From Casuarina equisetifolia (Eukaryota > Streptophyta > Magnoliopsida > Fagales > Casuarinaceae): DNA of 64,000 nt. The DNA is taken from positions 28,045,745 through 28,109,744 of the forward strand of contig CM052357.1 of the NCBI GenBank assembly GCA_028551475.1, in the 5' to 3' direction. The position numbers were made by a program, and so were the translations under genes. Numbering within the stretch: the first letter of the stretch is position 1; each line of letters begins with the position of its first letter. Positions 21,985-33,986 of this stretch are shown here, one piece after another. Under the pieces are notes generated by a model. The model ran no database searches, was not told where the DNA came from, and was given only the letters and a program-made list of their open reading frames with translations.

Positions 21985-23050
21985 ATAATTTTTTATTAGA
22001 GAAAATTAGTTTTTGAGAGCTACGAACCTAATTGTCATCATAGAACAGAAATAACCTCAAGAAAGAGAAAAGCAAATAACGCACAAAAAAAAATATACTC
22101 ACCTGCTATGGAGAAGCTGCAATGATCTTTGCTCTTTTCTGGATATGATTCTAGGGACGTGTTGCAGCAAAAGAGAAGACCTGGGTAGGTCTTGCAGCGA
22201 AAGATAATTTTTATTTGAAAAAATGAGTTGTTAAATGCTAAATAAGTGTCATCAAAGAACAGAATAACCTCAAGAAAGAGGAAAAGAAATAACACATCAA
22301 AAAGGGTACTCACTTGCTATAGAGAAGCTGCAATGATCTTTGCTCTTTTCTGGATATGATACTGGGTAGGTGTTGCAGCAAAAGATAGGATCTGGGTAGG
22401 TCTTGCAGAAAAAGATAATTTTTATTTGAAAAAATGATTTGTTAAAAGCTTCGAACCTAAGTGTCATCGAAGAACAGAAATAACTCCAGAAAGAGAAAAA
22501 GGAACAACACCAAAAAAGTACTCACCTGCTACAAAGACTGCTGAAATGGTCTTTGCTCTTTTCTGGATATGATGCTCGGGATGTGTTGCAGTAAAAGATA
22601 GGACCAGGGTAGGTCTTGCAGCAAAAGATAATTTTTATTTGAAAAAATCATTTGTAAATGCTAAACCTAATTGTCATCGAAGAACAGAAATAACCTCAAG
22701 AAAGAGGAAAAGAAATAACTCAACAAATAAAGGTACTCACCTGCTATAGAGAAGCTGCAGAGAAAGCTGCAATTATACTTGCTCTTTTTCTAGATATGAT
22801 GCTGGGTAGGTCTTGCAGCAAAAGATAATTTTTATTTGAAAAAATCATTTTTTAAAAAGCTACGAACCCAAGTGTCGTCAAAAAGCAGAAATAACTTCGA
22901 GAAAGAGAAAAGGAAATAACACAAAAATGAAAGGTACTCACCTGCTACAGAGAAGCTGCAAAGAGAGCTGCAATGATCTTTGCCCTTTTCTGGATATGAT
23001 GCTGGGTAGAGGTTGCAGCAAAATATAAGACCTGCCTATATTTTACAGGC
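21985..23050 (-). repeat. Five-fold tandem array of a DUF247 leader exon
   Basis: Five units of about 201-215 bases. Each reads on the minus strand: ATCTTTTGCTGCAAGACC, ATCATATCCAGAAAAGAGC, an AAGATCATTGCAGC-like stretch, then TAGCAG/GTGAGTA, and an AT-rich intron-like tail. The candidate splice donors fall at 22102, 22313, 22525, 22740 and 22941 (first intron base). Four read CAG/GTGAGT and one CAA/GTGAGT. The homologous module exists once upstream of copy 5 (36000-36260) and once at 2030-2300. A TATA-like element (TGTAAAATATAGG, about 23031-23043) precedes only the outermost unit. It lies upstream of the P1 leader of copy 3 and could provide alternative first exons, which is inference. Confidence 0.85.
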
Positions 23051-23381
23051 AACCACTATAAAAGTTGTGAACTCCAAGGAAGTCCGAGTCTTTCTTTAAC
23101 TCTGTATCTGCTCTCTCCAACTAGGCAGCAACCATATAGGTCGTGATGTGCCTCGAGATGGCCGTAGGTCGAAATTTTCTAAACAAAAAGGACATATAAG
23201 GAAGATAACAAACATACAAAACCCTGACCTCCAAGACGGGTAGTTCCGCTCTCTCACGCGAGTCTTTCTGAATATTATGTATCCCACCACATTCACCGAG
23301 CATCGCCAGCCCCCTCAACAGCAAAAAAGCCAATAATTGCGACTACGCACGTTCCTACCCCAAGTCATCATCAAACGTTTT
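23051..23381. other. Promoter-distal flank
   Basis: Contains the motif CGTGATGTGCCTCGAGATGG, recurring near 36330 and 48900, and the left copy of the copia target GTTTT (23377-23381). No gene. Confidence 0.55.
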
Positions 23382-23595
23382 TGACAGGAAACAAAGAGGA
23401 AGCAATGGTGGAGGCGTGAGCTTGGGAAATTCTAGGTTGTATTGCTTATCGAATAATGTTTACAAGGTGTCCTATTTATAATACAAAAGGACTAAGGAAA
23501 GAATAACTATAATTAAATACAAGAATATAATTTCTATACAATGAATATCTATTCCATAGTTAGAATAGATACTAGGGCAACTCGTATCTCCAACA
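23382..23595 (-). repeat. Copia 3' LTR
   Basis: Plus-strand ends TGACAGGAAACAAAG and ATCTCCAACA. It carries a TATTTATAATAC stretch shared with the other LTR. Relative to the 5' LTR it keeps G or C at all six differing sites. Confidence 0.95.
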
Positions 23596-23602
23596 GTCCC
23601 CC

Positions 23603-26600
23603 TCAAGCTGGTGGCCGGTAAATGTCAAGGACACCAAGCTTGTTCAATAGATATGTGTGTTGCCTGTGACATAGAGGTTTGGTGAAGATGTCTGCAGGTT
23701 GTTCAATAGTTCTGATTCCTCGTGTCATAATGATACCCTCCTGAATTTTGTCTCTGGTGAAATGACAATCAACCTCAATGTGTTTCGTCCTTTCGTGGAC
23801 TATAGGGTTGGCCGCAAGCTTGAGTGCTGCATCATTATCACAAAATAAGGTTGTAGGTTTCCTTACCCAAATGCCAAGATTTCAAAGTAAACCTCGCATC
23901 CAAACTATCTCACACACTGTCTTGGCCATAGCCCGGTATTCTGATTTTATAGAGGATAAGGAGACAGTCAATTGTTTCTTCGTTTTCCATGATAACAGAG
24001 AATTTCCCAATTTCACGCAAAAACCAGTTATAGATCTTCGACTCATAGGGCATGTGGCATAGTCAGTGTCGCAATATGTTGTCATCTCCATGCTGGAATC
24101 TCGGGATAATAGAATTCCTAGACCTGGACAACCCTTTAAATATTTTACCACTTTCAAAGCCGCATCCATGTGGGATTATTTAGGATTATGCATAAATTGA
24201 CTGAGTATCTGCACTGCATAACATATGTCAGGACGAGTCATGGTGAGATAAATGAGTTTCCCAACTAATCTTTGATAAATAGAAGGATCATGGAGCAAGG
24301 GGTCCTTGTCTAAGGGTGAGATTGTGGCATCATAATCTACTGTCGTGAGTTTCACATTTTGTTCAATGGGAATAATTGCAGGCTTGCATCTGGATAAACT
24401 AGCATCAGAAATAATCTCAAGAATAAACTTGCGTTGACTGAGGCAAATCCCATGTTCTGAACGAGCAATCTCAATTCCCAAGAAATACTTAGGTGGACCT
24501 AAGTCTTTAATACGAAAAGTAGAATGGAGATATTGTTTGAAATCCATAATAGCTTGTGTATCATTTCCCATACTGAGAATGTCATCGACATAAATGAGCA
24601 AATAAATGGCAAAGGTACCTTTACGCCAGATAAATAAGGCATAATCATAGCGAGATTGCCGAAAACATGCGGCAGTAAGAGCTGTGGTGAATTTTGCATA
24701 CCATTGCTGGGAAGCTTGTTTGAGACCATAAAGAGATTTGCGAAGATGACAAACTCGAGATTCCCCTTGTGTGCGTAAACCAGGCGGAAGTTCCATGTAA
24801 ATTTCTTCATCCAAATCACCATGAAGAAAAGCATTATGGACGTCCATCTGATGAAGAGACCAGTCACGGGTGGCAGCAATGGCAATGAAGGAACGAACAG
24901 TGACTTCTTTGGCAACAGGAGAAAAGGTTTCTTGATAGTCAAAACCTTCTTGCTGGGTGAAACTTTTAGCAATTAACCGAGCTTTATAACGCTCAACTGA
25001 ACCATCAGCCTTATACTTGATCTTGTAAACCCATTTGCAGCCAATGGGCTTTCTGTGGACAGGCCGAGGGACAAGGTCTCATGTATGATTGTCAGTAAGA
25101 GCCTGGAGCTCGGCTTCCATGGCTTGCTGCCAGCGAGGGTCCTGAACGGCCTCATGATAATAGTAGGGTTCCTGTTCCTCAGAAATGCGACTAACACAGC
25201 ACAGGTGTTCAGGTGTAAGCCGATCAAAGCTAACATAGGATGACACGGGATAGTGTATACCTGAGGAATGTAAAGAAGAACAAATGTAGTCCTTGGTCCA
25301 TGTGGGAGGCCGTTTGCATCTCCCCGAGCGACGAGGAGGAACGGGTGATGGAGGAGGGGCAGGTGCTGGAATAGCATCAGCCGTAGGTGGAGAACCAGAT
25401 GGAGCGGAAACGACTTTAGAGTCAGCAATCAAGTCCGAGGGGACAACCTCAGGAGGAGGTAAAGAAGTGACCGGTGAATCCGGTAGAGCCTCAATCAGTG
25501 GCTCAACAATAGGTAGAGATGAGCCTGAAGAGGGTGTAGTATCCTGAAGAAGCAGCATGGAAGGGATCGGAGGGTCATCATCAGGTAAGAAAGGGCGAGG
25601 AGCAGCAGATGTATCAACAGTTGGCAATGAGGGAACAAGTTGGTCCTGAAAAGGAAAAATATCCTCCTGGAAAACAACATCCCGACTGATAAAGAAACGC
25701 CCAGTGGTTGGGTCATAAACACGATAACCCTTCTGCAAAGGGGGGTAGCCCATAAAAACACAACGAGTGGCTCGAGGACCCAGTTTGTCACGGGGGCCCA
25801 TAGTCGTAACATAGCATAAGCAACCGAAAACCCAAAGATGGCGAATATCTGGAGCCTTCCCAAATAGAAGCTCAAAAGGGGTCCGTCCATCGAGAACTTT
25901 GCTTAGCATACGATTGATCAAATAGGTAGTAGTGATGACACAATCACCCCAGAAGGATTCGGGAATGGACGCCTGATGCTTGAGGGCTCGTGCGACCTCA
26001 AGAAGATGACGATGTTTGCGTTCTACAACTCCATTTTGTTGAGGAGTGTAGGTGCAAGAGCTTTCATGGAGAATGCCATTGGTAGCAAGAAAGAGTGAAC
26101 AATCATGATTAAAAAAATCACGAGCGTTATCAGACCGAATACGTTGTATAGTGCTATGAAATTGTGTATAGACCATGGTAAGGAAATGTTTGAGATGTGA
26201 AAGAACTTGGGATTTAGATTGCATAAGGAAGACCCAAGTGCCACGAGAGTGATCATCAACGATGGTAAGAAAATATCGAGACCCATCGCGATGTGGGGTA
26301 TGATAAGGTCCCCAGATATCTAGGTGAATAAGAGAAAAGGGAGAAGGAGCACGTGAGGTGCTAGAGGGAAAGGGAGGCCTAGTTTGTTCGGCCAAGGGAC
26401 AAATCGGGCAATGGGGATGAGGGAAAGAAGCACTATGGCCCAAACGTTGATGGGAAAGAAAAATATTATTTTTATTATTATGAATTTGGGCATTACAAAA
26501 GGTCCCGGTAAGGGAAGGATTACAATTGAAAAAATCAAAATTATGCGGAAATGGAACCCAAAAATAAAGGTCTTGACGCACACTACCTAAGCCCATCAGT

Positions 26601-28719
26601 CTGCTAGTCAAACGGGCCTGAAATAAGCAAACAGAGGAGTCCATGATGGCACGACAATCATTGTCAAGACAGACTTTGGAAACAGAAATAAGATTGAATT
26701 GAAAGGCAGGAACAAATAAAACATTATGTAGGGTGATATGGGAATTTAACGTGACACGACCAATTTTGGTGACTTGAGTGACATGACCATTGGGAAGACG
26801 AACAGACATGGAGGAATGGGATGATGTGTCAATGTGAGAAAAAATTTTTTCATCACATATAATATGGTCATTGGCCCCTGAATCAATAATCCAAGCATGA
26901 GTGGCAATGGAATTGAGGCAAAAAGAAGTACCTGCAAAACTGGCGGTCTTATCCGATATCCCCAGTTGTGAAATAGCTTGCATGAGGCGGTCAAAATGTT
27001 ATGCAGTAAGCGAAGTCGAGACCTATTCATCATGTTTCACAAAAACCTGATTAGATAAAAATTCTTTATTTTTACCATCAATATTATTGGGTCGTCCATG
27101 GAGTTGCCAACAAGTGTCCCTAGTATGGTAGGGACGCTTACAATAATTGCAAAAATTATTTTTGGGATTATTGCGGCGAGGATGGCTCTTATTGGGCCGA
27201 GAAGATGCTGCGGGCCGGCCCATATAAGAGCTGGAATGGCCCGTTCCGAATGAGCCCGCACCCGAATGGCCAGTGGAATGGCCCGTTCTGAATGAGCCCG
27301 CATGATTGGGCTGGCCAAAGGCAGGTGCGCTCGTGGCCTGATAAGGAGCAAGGGACCCAGGTCCGTCGGGTAATAATGCGGGTAGCCCAGATCCATGAAC
27401 ACCGTTGGATCTAGGGTTGATGTGCGGACCGTCAGATGGGGAACCGAGTGCGGGTGCAGATGAGAAACCCTCATTTGGAAAATATTCAGAGCCGCGAGAG
27501 GTTGCTTGGAAAGCGATCGCACGCTACGCTGGGGTAGCGCGAGCGGTCAAGAGAACAGTCTCACCGACGCAAATGTAGTCCATCGAGGCGAGACGTTGGT
27601 TCTCATCCTGCACCGCAAGGTGGTAGAGGTGCCGGAGGGAAGGAGGAGGGTCCATCGCGAGCATCTGGGAACGAAAGGTGAGAAAACCCTTGTTCAAAAT
27701 CAGTAGAAATTGGGTGCAACGATGGCGATCTTTGATCGCGCGACACTGTTGGAGGGTGTCGTCGGGACCCTGGAGCGGTTCTTCGACCAGATCGAGGGCA
27801 TTCCAAAGGGCAGATAATCGATTGAAGCACGCCGCAACCGAGAGATTACCCTACTTGAATTCGTCGAGAGCCTGTTGAAGGGAGAAAATCTTCGCCCGAT
27901 CAAGCTTGCCGAACATCTCGGCGAGGTGGGACCACAGCGCACAAACATCCTCCGTTGGCGGCAGACCGACAACGACTTCTGGTTTCAGACAATTCCCGAG
28001 CCAAGAACGAACTAGCTGATTACATTTGCACCACTGGCGAGCCAAACGTGGATCAGCCGGAATCAGGATGGAGCCGTCGAGAAAGCCCTCTTTATCTTTC
28101 GTGATCAATGCGCGACGAAAATCACGAGCCCAGATGGCGTAATCGTCAGCGCCGGTGAGGGAATGGGAAATAAGGTGGAGTTCAGGATCGTCAGAAGATC
28201 CGGTGTACAGCGGATCGCCGAGTTCTAACCGGCCGATCGGAGCGGCGATGGCGAATTGGCCCGGGTTGAAGACCGGGTAGGGATTCGGACCCGTACCCGG
28301 AGGAGCCGGGTTGGGTGCTTGACCCGCTAGCTGGTCCGGGTTGAGAAGCGGGTAGGGAGTCGGACCCGTACTCGGAGAAGCCAGGTTGGGTGCCAGACCC
28401 ACAAAATACCAACCCGAGCCGGTGGTCGGGTTTGGTCCAGTAAGGGCTGGGGTAGGGCCTAGTAGAGAAGGGGCCGAGGAACCTAGGGGCCCAAAAAAAG
28501 TAGGAGACTAGCCTGGGAGCCAGAAAACAAGCTAGGTGGAAGAGGCCCAAAAAGGTGAGAACCCGCAGCCAATGGGTCCTGAAGGGAAAAATCAGCAGCA
28601 GTCGGCTGAACAAGAGGAGCACTGATGCTCGGTTAAGGCACTAAGGGAGGGTCGACTTCATTGTCAGAGGCATCTTCAACGAAGGGGAGATCCATATCAA
28701 GGGCTTTAGAGGAAGACAT
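23603..28719 (-). pseudogene. Copia gag-pol, inactivated
   Basis: Gag begins near the ATG at 28719 and holds the copia gag domain at 27851-28402. The CCHC zinc knuckle (CNYCKRPYHTRDTC) lies at about 27128-27170. Protease shows DSGANDH near 26875, followed by the GAG-pre-integrase LGH block and the integrase core (HLDIWGPYH, DDHSRGTWVF, SDNARDF) at about 25900-26400. Reverse transcriptase spans about 24200-25075 with LIYVDDIL near 24580. RNase H runs from about 24130 to the terminal stop at 23603. In-frame stops lie at 27851, 27524, 27023, 26999, 25079, 24176 and 23882 (lower coordinates), plus a stop and a probable frameshift near 28490-28640 in the gag leader. The longest surviving frame is 25079-26983 (634 codons, protease to integrase). 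No functional polyprotein is possible. Confidence 0.95.
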
Positions 28720-28865
28720 GGAAAAAAAATCACAATCGAGAGGAAAAAAAAAGCTTGTAGAAAGAAGGAAGAGAACAAGCAGGGAGGAAGCGATGAAAAA
28801 AAAGAAAAAAAAGGTGAGGAAAAGAGGCGGAAGCTAAACCAGGAAAAAAGCAGCTCTTGATACCA

Positions 28866-29079
28866 TGACAGGAAACAAAGAGGAAGCAATGGTGGAGGCG
28901 TGAGCTTGAAAAATTTTAGGTTGTATTGCTTATCGAATAATGTTTACAAGGTGTCCTATTTATAATACAAAAGGACTAAAGAAAGAATAACTATAATTAA
29001 ATACAAAAATATAATTTCTATACAATGAATATCTATTCCATAGTTAGAATAGATATTAGGGCAACTCGTATCTCCAACA
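28866..29079 (-). repeat. Copia 5' LTR
   Basis: Same length and ends as the 3' LTR. It carries A or T at all six positions where the two differ. The primer binding site follows directly at 28853-28865. Confidence 0.95.
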
Positions 29080-29084
29080 GTTTT

Positions 29085-31187
29085 GATTGACGGAAGACAC
29101 ACTGTATGGTCTACGCACCATCACATGGCTAACGGCTACAATTAGGGTTTACGCACCACGGCTACAATCACGCTTACCAAGCTGTAAGGTGTACCTACCA
29201 TCACTATGATTCTGATCAGGTCTATCAAGGAGCGATGTACGCAAGCCTGCAACTTTCTGGCTTGTCATCAAGAGGACTTGGCGCGAAGCGGCAGGATGAC
29301 AGAAAAGCTGGTTTTGACCCTTTCTGATGTGTTTTGATGAAATCCTACCGGCGAAGTTCGCTTTAATTACCCATCGCTCCGCTTCTCGCGAGGATTATTT
29401 CAAGGTTCGTGTTAAATGCCATCATGACTTTAGCCATGTCTTATTACAACTGGCGATACAGGAGCATCGGTCGCACAGCTGCCCCTTTGACTTGAGAGCC
29501 ACAGTCTTTGAGATTAACGAGGCTCAAATTCACTGAATGACTAAAAGGTTGGTGAACACCTCTCTGATGCCTTCTTATGAACATCAACCGGGACTTCAAG
29601 TTTACCCTTCGATTCTTGTGGAATCATTTTTTCATGTTCGTGGTTGGTGCAAGTTGTAGTTTTCAGCAGAAAAATATTCTACAGCTCTGTCGCGGACCTA
29701 TTTTGCGTTTTGTATTATCTTGTAATTGGCAGTTTTGTGGGACCCCGGTGTGGACTTTTGTGAAAGCGGGATCGGGCTTTAAAATTAATTCAAGTCTAAG
29801 TCTAAATCTTTCATAGAAAACAAAAACTAAAGTAAATGATTTCCCATAAAGTAAAGAATGATGCTTTGATTTTCTATAGCAAACAGAGACAAAGATAATG
29901 AAATAAAAGAAAGCATAAATGACGTATGTAAAATATTTAGGTTTATCTCTTTTTTAAAAAATTTCATTAAAAAAAATGCAAATTTTAGTAAGAAATGCCT
30001 TCACACCAATGTGATGTCAAAGCAACATAAGCTCACCGGAGTAAAGAATGTTATTACAATTTTTCATATAAGTAAAAAATTTGCAGTAAAATTGTTACCT
30101 TGGTATGGTCTGGGTTTGATTATTGTAGTGAGAGGACATGTAAAAAATTAGTGTAAAGTTGTCCCACATTGTTATTAAGTTGTAATGAGCTTTAAGTTGT
30201 AAACGTTGCCGGGAAAAATTGTATACTCTTATATCAACTTCATCAGAAATGGGAATTTCATCATTCAAGTTTGTCTTCCTGCTCCGTCTTATTGTTCACG
30301 TGCTGAAGGGAACCAAAGAAAGCCTCTGTAAGGATCACCATTTCCCTTGCATCAAATTGCCTGTTTCTTTAAGCCTAAGACAGTTCAGTTATCCTAGTTT
30401 TTATTCAACTAACATCTAACGCTAGCTTTATTTGTTTGAAAAATTAAGGAATTCCAAAAATATTCAACTTAAATTGAGCAACCAAAGCAAAGTTAAAATG
30501 TTAAAGTAAATCACATCAATATTTATCGAAGCAAACCTTTCTCGACCTTAGATTTCAGGTCACACCTTAAAAAATTATTTTCTCAAGAAGGATTCAAATA
30601 CGTTAACAATACCAGTCTAAGCATGCTTTTAGTTTGTCCATCACGGCTTCAAGTGCCGTCTTTTAATGAGTTCGAGACTCAAATCTTTGCACATTCTTAC
30701 TTCTCGAAGCAAATTCGTTACCAAAGACTTCATTAACTGCACATTCTGTCCTTACAAAAATTAAATCTTGTCTTAACATTTTGCAACACCGGTATCATTG
30801 TCACTATTTGCAGTACTGAATTTCACTACCAAATGACGTACAAGTTTGGATAATTTGTTTGTAGTTGAGTTTTAACCCAAAGGGTTAGGGTTGCTAGTAG
30901 TGTGGTAAGATTCTCCTGAAGCGCACAGTGTCTAAAATACTGAGTGAAACTGGAGATATTCATCTAAAACCTGTGCTATATCACCTCTCCGTAGGCCCTC
31001 GTCAAAGCCATCACAAATAGATGGGTTGAGACGGAGTAAGCCAAATTGCTAGTAGTGTGGTAGCAATTTGTCTTATTGAAGAAAATTGATCCTTAGCAGA
31101 ACTAGAGAACAATGACAATATTTGAACTTAGCTGCTATAATTGCAATTACAAAAAGGACTGCCCTTGAATGATGAAATGTTGACGTT
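29085..31187. other. Intergenic DNA with an unidentified frame
   Basis: 29085-29770 has a higher GC content than the cluster average and matches no duplicon I can see. It contains a 111-codon plus-strand frame broken by a single TGA (29327-29659; see findings). 30150-30420 matches 55200-55290 and in part 14800-14870 (shared GGGAACCAAAGAAAGCCT). 30850-31187 is the 3' flank of copy 4. Nothing else is supported. Confidence 0.5.
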
Positions 31188-32882
31188 TCAATGCTGTTGT
31201 TCATTGGGGTTGGAAGACTTCGTGGAGATGACAGAATACAATGTTTGTGTCAAAATGAGTATAAGAAGAGTAACAGCTGCAATAAAAGAAATTATGGCCC
31301 ATGGTGTGTTGAAGTAGTTTTGTCTCAAGTTTGCCTTCCACTTATGACAGGAGGATCTGTAATAAGTGTTCAAGTCCTCGCAAAGACTAGCAAAAAGGAA
31401 CCCACTTGGATAAAAAAACAATCTTATCAGGAAATTTGTTAATAAAAGATGCCGCTTCAGTATTATTACCTCCATAATTTTCAAGAATTCCATACCTCAC
31501 TAGTAAGTCCACATCCTTCTCCGTCTCAACAAGGCTATCGATGATGACGATAAAATCACTCACGTAATGCCCTCGACAATGATATTGCTCAAAGGCGACT
31601 AAATTATGAATGATGATTTCCGTATAATCTGCGAGTATAATTTTTGGATTTGCAAAATCCCTTTGTTGAATTGAAAGTCAAATAGATTTTTGCTCTACCC
31701 GTCTTCAAACTTGACTCTAGCATGGTGTAGCTCCGCTATTGTTGGTAAGTTTATTGTTTGAAGTGCAACTCTCAGCTGCTTCTTCGAACGTAGATGTAAA
31801 AATCCTAGAAAGTCAACAAAATGTTTCACTTTCGAAGAATCAATTAGCTGCAATTTTTCATTTGTTCCCTCCTCCAATAGCATTCTTCTCTTAAGAGGTG
31901 ATCTGAAAGCTCAGAGATGGAACGCCACTTATCCAGAGATTGGACTTCATTCCAAATCTCATAGAAGTCATTAAGAATGAAGAGTGGAAGCTGATTTTCA
32001 ATAAATAGCAAGTCCGTGGCAACATCATCTATCATCCGCGGTTCATAAAATATAAGGTCGGTCTCATTTAGAAGCGAGTAAACTTTGACTTCAATAAGAC
32101 CTCAATAATCAAGAAAGCATCCACCAGAATAATTTTGACAAGTTCATCACTGTTAAATCCAATGTCTTCATCATAGCAAGCGCTTAGTTCTCTTTCCTTT
32201 TCCCTCACAACCATAATACAACACTCTAGGCTCACTCAGGTCCATCTAATGAAATCTTTTAGGTACCCTGTTGACGGATACAAGTGCCACACCAGTGTCC
32301 AGTAAAGTAGCCATGTCAGCAGTAGAACACGTCAGCCCTAAACAATGTGGAGAGAAGCAACCCGGTGACCCAACTACACAACCCGGATACAACCCGTGAT
32401 CGCATTCTCCTTTCATTTGAAAATGTGCCGGCATTGCAACTAGAAATCTTACGGATTTGATCTAGTTCTCTCATTAATTGTATTTTCCTTATGTAAATCT
32501 TATGATTTCTATATAAAGATGATCGATGGATCTTTATAAAGCATCAGGAAATTGAATAAAAAATTCATTCACATAAATTAAGGTTCTTCTCTCCTCCTTC
32601 AATGAACCTAGCTCTGGCCAATTGATCTTCTCTTTTCTTTCGTACCTCTTTTTATGCTCATCCATGGCTTCTAGACCTTCCGAGCCAATGATGAAGTGGG
32701 CCAATGGAGACTACTTTAGGCGTATAGGCTTCTCCATTGACACGATGCCATCACCTAGGAACTCTGAAAATACTACTTACAGTGGATAAGACACTAAAGC
32801 TAGTAAAATCCTGGGTCATTAAACCTTCCAATGGAGCAGGAGGGTCTTTTATGTCAAATGAGCAATGAATATTTTTCTCTAT
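31188..32882 (-). pseudogene. DUF247 copy 4, disrupted by an insertion and lost start
   Basis: Order is still recognisable on the minus strand. Near 32880 the start codon of the paralogues is ATA instead of ATG. A DIKDPPAPLEGL-like N-terminus, AYTPKVVSIGPLHH at about 32690-32730, a 374-base insertion (32268-32641), a heavily stopped FVKII-like region, LLFIENQLPLFILNDF near 31960-32010, a VKHFVDFLGFLHL block near 31800-31830, and an intact C-terminal part with SSCHKW and the helix WAIISFIAAVTLLIL (31188-31400) follow. Several frameshifts and stops separate these blocks. The C-terminal tail NEQQH resembles that of copy 3. The 5' flank to about 33215 is leader-intron DNA. No product is expected. 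Confidence 0.88.
32268..32641 (+). mobile_element. 374-bp LTR-like insertion inside DUF247 copy 4
   Basis: Flanked by a perfect 5-base duplication GTACC (32263-32267 and 32642-32646), which lies within the conserved TTTAGGTACCTCTTTTTATG of the gene, so the insertion point is exact. The insert starts CTGTTGACGG, has a TATA-like TTCTATATAAAGATG near 32508-32522 and no coding capacity. Size, TATA position and duplication length suggest a small solo LTR. The terminal dinucleotides are not a clean TG..CA, so a different class is possible. Confidence 0.65.
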
Positions 32883-33986
32883 TTGCTTGCATTCTGTGTA
32901 ACAAATCCAATGTTGTGATCAATCAAGATATTGAAAATCACTAAAGATAAAACTTGCAAACGTTATATAAACATTATTATAACTATATTTCAAGAAACAA
33001 ATTTCTTTCATGAAGCATTTTAAGTAGATTAATGTTTTATCTTGCAAGAGTGTGTGCACAAACTATTTTCACTTGTATATTATTCTAAATTTTTTTGAAA
33101 AAAATGGAAGAAAACACTTCTAGAATATTCAACTTAAAGAAAGGATATTGATCATTTGCAATTTTTCTGATTAAGCTTTTAGGAGTAAACTTCAAGATTG
33201 TTAAGAAAAGGAAGTGAACCAAAGATATCAAAATTCACCCACCTTTTTCATAAATTTTTGGGTTTAATCCGTGGAAGGCTAGTTGATGTAAGAAATAATT
33301 TGATCATAATTTGTGATTTTTTTGTGAACCCATGACCATGAAGAACTGCTTTTTCTTCTTCTTCTTCTTCTTTTTTCAATTTCCAAATGGTTGATAGCAA
33401 GATATAAAAGCTTCAATAACCTCCTTAGATGAAAGGAATCAATTCTTTGATATAAAATAAGACATTAGTTGCTAAAGCACTCATAACCTAGTGCTTCAAC
33501 TTCTATTTTCAGCCTAATAATTACATAATAAGCTTTTTCAATTCTTTTGTAATCTAGAGCTCTAAAGGTCACATAAGCCATATGCTGCTTTAATCTTCTA
33601 AAATGACATAAGTCATGTTTTTTAGTTTTACTATTTTAGACAAATGTGGCCAGTCATTGGGCCCTGCATCGTTAGACTTCAAAGCCTACCCAACATACTG
33701 CATAAAATAAGTTCTAAGCCTATGAAGTGTGAAAGTAAAACTTAACGACATTAAAGCATTACATTAGGTACTCAACTACAAAACTAGTACAAACATAGAA
33801 CTATATATTGCTCCAAGAAGCAATATATCTTATCAAAGAAAATTGGTCCTCAATATAACTACAAATAATGACAATACTGAAATTAATAGATATAAGCACA
33901 GCAACATAACTGCAATAACAGAAAAAACCACCATGCAATGGTGAAATGGTGACATTTCAATGTTGTTGTCCATTGGGATTTAAAGA
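32883..33986. other. Leader-intron remnant of copy 4 joined to the 3' flank of copy 5
   Basis: 32883-33215 is colinear with the copy 3 leader intron at 19419-19739 but has no L1. From about 33235 the sequence becomes the 600-base 3' flank also found at 12830 and 17490. The switch within a few tens of bases marks an unequal-crossing-over junction. A (CTT)n tract lies at about 33354-33372. Confidence 0.65.

Larger units (their letters stand above)
23382..29079 (-). mobile_element. Complete Ty1/copia LTR retrotransposon, decayed
   Basis: 5698 bases. The LTRs are 214 bases each: 3' LTR 23382-23595 and 5' LTR 28866-29079, with TG..CA ends, flanked by a 5-base target duplication GTTTT (23377-23381 and 29080-29084). 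A polypurine tract (rc of CCCCCTCAAGC) adjoins the 3' LTR. The primer binding site just inside the 5' LTR reads TGGTATCAAGAGC on the minus strand: initiator-Met tRNA type with one extra A. Domain order gag, protease, integrase, RT, RNase H is the copia order. The LTRs differ at 6 of 214 positions by eye, all transitions, suggesting an insertion on the order of one million years ago at commonly assumed plant rates. The coding region is broken by stops, so the copy is not autonomous. Confidence 0.96.

Noticed and set aside
21985..23050. Five-unit array considered as a CRISPR array or satellite
   Set aside because: Units are about 212 bases with no short-repeat and unique-spacer structure, the DNA is plant, and the unit is a recognisable DUF247 leader module present singly elsewhere.
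24499..28889. Other-frame open stretches inside the copia element, such as 27037-27522, 27851-27972 region antisense frames and 28191-28622
   Set aside because: Shadows of gag-pol in alternative frames, without domain similarity.
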